From Planctomycetaceae bacterium (lineage in GTDB: Bacteria; Planctomycetota; Planctomycetia; Pirellulales; Pirellulaceae), in contig SXHS01000084.1 of assembly GCA_005773145.1 (NCBI GenBank), forward strand, positions 1 to 8,391: a DNA stretch of 8,391 nt, in the 5' to 3' direction. The translations under genes and the position numbers were made by a program. The notes under the pieces were generated by a model. The model saw only the letters and a list, made by a program, of their open reading frames with translations. It was not told the origin of the DNA and ran no database searches. Shown here one piece after another: positions 6,539-8,391 of the stretch (the stretch's first letter is position 1; each line of letters starts with the position of its first letter).

Positions 6539-8215
6539 ATGGGCTCCAACCGGCCAATACCATCCCAAGCGGACCCCAGTCTGCTGGAAGAATTCCGCAC
6601 CGCCGTGAGCGCCTGCGCGGATCTTTATCGAGAGAGCGGCGAGTATTGCGCCCGCCAACACCCGCACTTGATCCGCTCGGCGCCTGCCGATTTCGTCGAA
6701 CTCATGGACGATCTGCACAAGGGCCTATTGATCAAGATTTATATCGGGTGTGTTCAAGCCGACCGCAAATGGAATGAGCCTGAGCGGGAGCTGGCGCAAC
6801 TTCTGTTCCATCACTTGTGGAGTCGTTCCTTGCAGGGAACGGACCTGCGTGATGCAACGCACAAAATGGCACAACAAGCGGCCGAATTGAAGTGGATCGC
6901 GCTCATCCGCCCCTTCATGGAGCTCACGCCGCTGCGTGACCGCGTGGGGGAATTGGAAACACTGGTCATGCGGATTGCCAACTTGGTCGTGGCCGCGGAC
7001 GGAACGTGCTCAGTCGGGGAACGCCATTTCCTTCGGGATTTGCAGGCTGAGCTGGATCGTCATCTGTATCGTTTACCCTTTGAGGAATCGGTCGGCCATG
7101 AGGAATCGCGACGGCGAGAGCATCAGGCCATCGACGCCATGCCTCAAGACGCAAAAGAGGTTCGCGATCTCTGTGAGATCCCCGCGACTCGCGACGAATT
7201 GCCGCCCCCTTCACCCGCCGAGCAATTGCAAAATGCGCTGAAAAAACTGGATGCGCTGATTGGCATGGAGAACATCAAGGAAGAGGTGCGGTCGTTAACC
7301 AATTTTCTGCGCATGCAACAGGAGCGTACTCGGGAGGGGCTCCCCACAACCGCCATGAGTCTGCATCTCATCTGCGCCGGGAATCCGGGTACGGGCAAGA
7401 CGACCGTAGCGCGCCTGGTCGGTGAAATTTTTCGCGCCATGGGGATTCTGGAAAAAGGGCACGTGGTGGAGGTCGACCGCTCGGCGTTGGTCGCCGAGTA
7501 CGCCGGACAGACCGGTCCCAAGACCAACCGCGTCCTCGACGAGGCCCTGGATGGGATCCTGTTCATCGACGAAGCGTACAGCCTTGTCGGCGACCAGGGG
7601 CAGGACCACTATGGCAACGAAGCGGTACAGACCCTCCTGAAACGCATGGAAGACTGCCGATCGCGGTTGGTCGTCATCCTGGCGGGCTACCCCGAGCCCA
7701 TGAAACGGCTATTGCAAAGCAATCCTGGCCTATCCTCTCGTTTCGCGAGACAAATGCATTTTCCCGACTACACTCCCGAACAGCTGGGACGCATTTTTCA
7801 CCAGCTGGCCGAAACGAATCAATTTGATGTGCCGTTGGAGGTGCGCCGTCGCTTGCTTTGGGGGTTCCACTGGGTCCATGCGAATCGCGATGAGCATTTT
7901 GGCAATGGCCGTTTGGTTCGCAATCTGTTCGAGTCGGCCATCCGCCAACTAGCCAATCGGATCGCCGGAATCGCCCCGGTGACTCGCGAGTTGCTGACGC
8001 GACTGCAACCCGACGATATTATTTTCTACGATGTGCCCGCCGAAGCATGGCCGGGCGACAGCGTTTCTCGTCGGTACCGGATTGCCTGCCCGGGCTGCGG
8101 CCAAGCCAGCGAAGTGAATGAAGACCTGTTGGTGCGCAAGCTGACGTGCAAACGATGCGCGTGCGCCTTCACGGCCGAGTGGGGAGAGCCGTGTCCGGCG
8201 GCAAACGGGAGTTGA
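6539..8215 (+). CDS. AAA+ ATPase with TerB-like N-terminus and C-terminal zinc ribbon (CbxX/SpoVK family)
   Basis: This is a 558-residue cytoplasmic protein with three parts. The N-terminal helical region (about 15-190) contains two TerB-like repeats, one degenerate (IGCVQADRKWNEPERE, 69-84) and one clearer (VVAADGTCSVGERHFLRDL, 150-168). A CbxX/CfqX-type AAA+ domain spans about 235-480, with Walker A GNPGTGKTT (281-289), pore-loop-like EYAGQTGPKT (320-329), Walker B GILFIDEA (339-346), sensor-1 region VVILAGYP (378-385), arginine-finger region NPGLSSRF (395-402, Arg401) and sensor-2-like GNGRLVRN (455-462). A C-terminal ribbon has Cys517, Cys520, Cys537 and Cys540 in two CxxC knuckles. Relatives include the rubisco activase CbbX, SpoVK and EccA, which remodel protein substrates as hexamers. 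No rubisco gene is present, so the substrate is unknown. Its ATG lies 7 nt after the permease stop, indicating co-translation; GGGA at 6525-6528 may serve as ribosome site. Confidence 0.9.
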   Translation: MGSNRPIPSQADPSLLEEFRTAVSACADLYRESGEYCARQHPHLIRSAPADFVELMDDLHKGLLIKIYIGCVQADRKWNEPERELAQLLFHHLWSRSLQGTDLRDATHKMAQQAAELKWIALIRPFMELTPLRDRVGELETLVMRIANLVVAADGTCSVGERHFLRDLQAELDRHLYRLPFEESVGHEESRRREHQAIDAMPQDAKEVRDLCEIPATRDELPPPSPAEQLQNALKKLDALIGMENIKEEVRSLTNFLRMQQERTREGLPTTAMSLHLICAGNPGTGKTTVARLVGEIFRAMGILEKGHVVEVDRSALVAEYAGQTGPKTNRVLDEALDGILFIDEAYSLVGDQGQDHYGNEAVQTLLKRMEDCRSRLVVILAGYPEPMKRLLQSNPGLSSRFARQMHFPDYTPEQLGRIFHQLAETNQFDVPLEVRRRLLWGFHWVHANRDEHFGNGRLVRNLFESAIRQLANRIAGIAPVTRELLTRLQPDDIIFYDVPAEAWPGDSVSRRYRIACPGCGQASEVNEDLLVRKLTCKRCACAFTAEWGEPCPAANGS

Positions 8216-8328
8216 GCCCCGTGATCTCAGCCGGAGGGCGCTAGGACCGCCAACCGGAAATCCGATTCCACTAGAAAGGAAGTCTCCCCAGCTTCCCCAA
8301 GATGTGTTTTCCTCACGATGTGCGTTCG

Positions 8329-8363
8329 TCTGGCTCCCTCCCCCTTGCGGGGAGGGAGCCAGA
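8329..8363. repeat. Perfect 15-bp hairpin downstream of the operon
   Basis: Positions 8329-8343 (TCTGGCTCCCTCCCC) pair perfectly with 8349-8363, leaving the loop CTTGC. The arms are purine/pyrimidine-biased and very GC-rich. It lies 113 nt past the stop of the AAA+ gene. No T-run follows on either strand, so a classic intrinsic terminator is not supported, although such a strong stem could block 3' exonucleases or assist termination. It resembles a repetitive extragenic palindrome. The rest of 8216-8391 shows no gene. Confidence 0.7.
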
Positions 8364-8391
8364 TCGGCTGATAAAATGCCATCCACGCACC

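Noticed and set aside
7949..8386. Minus-strand open frame of 145 codons at the right edge
   Set aside because: It overlaps the zinc-ribbon part of the AAA+ gene and reads through the 15-bp hairpin. The protein has no recognisable family.
1..8391. CRISPR array, tRNA, rRNA, transposase or phage genes
   Set aside because: I saw no regularly spaced repeats, no cloverleaf with a recognisable T-loop, no rRNA segments and no transposase or integrase motifs.

Overview
The window is a GC-rich (about 60% by eye) bacterial chromosomal segment with six protein-coding genes. The best guess is a member of the Planctomycetota. Grounds for this are a bS18 gene standing apart from rpsF, very weak Shine-Dalgarno sequences before almost every gene, an oversized FtsX-type permease of a kind I associate with that phylum, and intergenic palindromic sequence that looks repetitive. 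The phylum call is inference from recognised protein style, not a database result.

Layout. Positions 1-307 hold no convincing gene but contain diverged direct and inverted repeats. On the minus strand, 308-976 encodes an adenylyl-sulfate (APS) kinase, CysC, with an extra segment of about 19 residues after its DGDN motif. Positions 977-1425 are a divergent intergenic region with GC-rich hairpins, three TGGCACCC repeats, a plausible sigma70-type promoter and a structured leader in front of rpsR (bS18, 1426-1695).

After a short spacer with a stem-loop comes a same-strand run of four genes. These are a hot-dog-fold acyl-CoA thioesterase (1768-2190), a LolD/YbbA/MacB-family ABC ATPase (2264-2935), a 1192-residue, roughly 10-TM FtsX/YbbP-like ABC permease (2953-6531), and a multidomain AAA+ ATPase (6539-8215). 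The AAA+ protein carries TerB-like helical repeats, a CbxX/SpoVK-type motor and a C-terminal four-cysteine zinc ribbon. Spacers within the last three genes are only 17 and 7 nt, so they are probably one transcript, with the thioesterase likely included. Positions 8216-8391 contain a perfect 15-bp hairpin and no gene.

How the genes may work together. The ATPase and permease form a type VII (mechanotransmission) ABC transporter acting at the inner membrane. Pairing a thioesterase with a YbbA-YbbP-like transporter recalls E. coli, where tesA lies beside ybbA-ybbP, but here the thioesterase belongs to an unrelated fold and has no signal peptide. The tightly coupled TerB/AAA+/zinc-ribbon protein is the least explained member. 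The four-gene set is the best candidate in this window for an undescribed functional unit, perhaps lipid or acyl-chain handling at the envelope. CysC and bS18 are housekeeping functions with no evident link to it.
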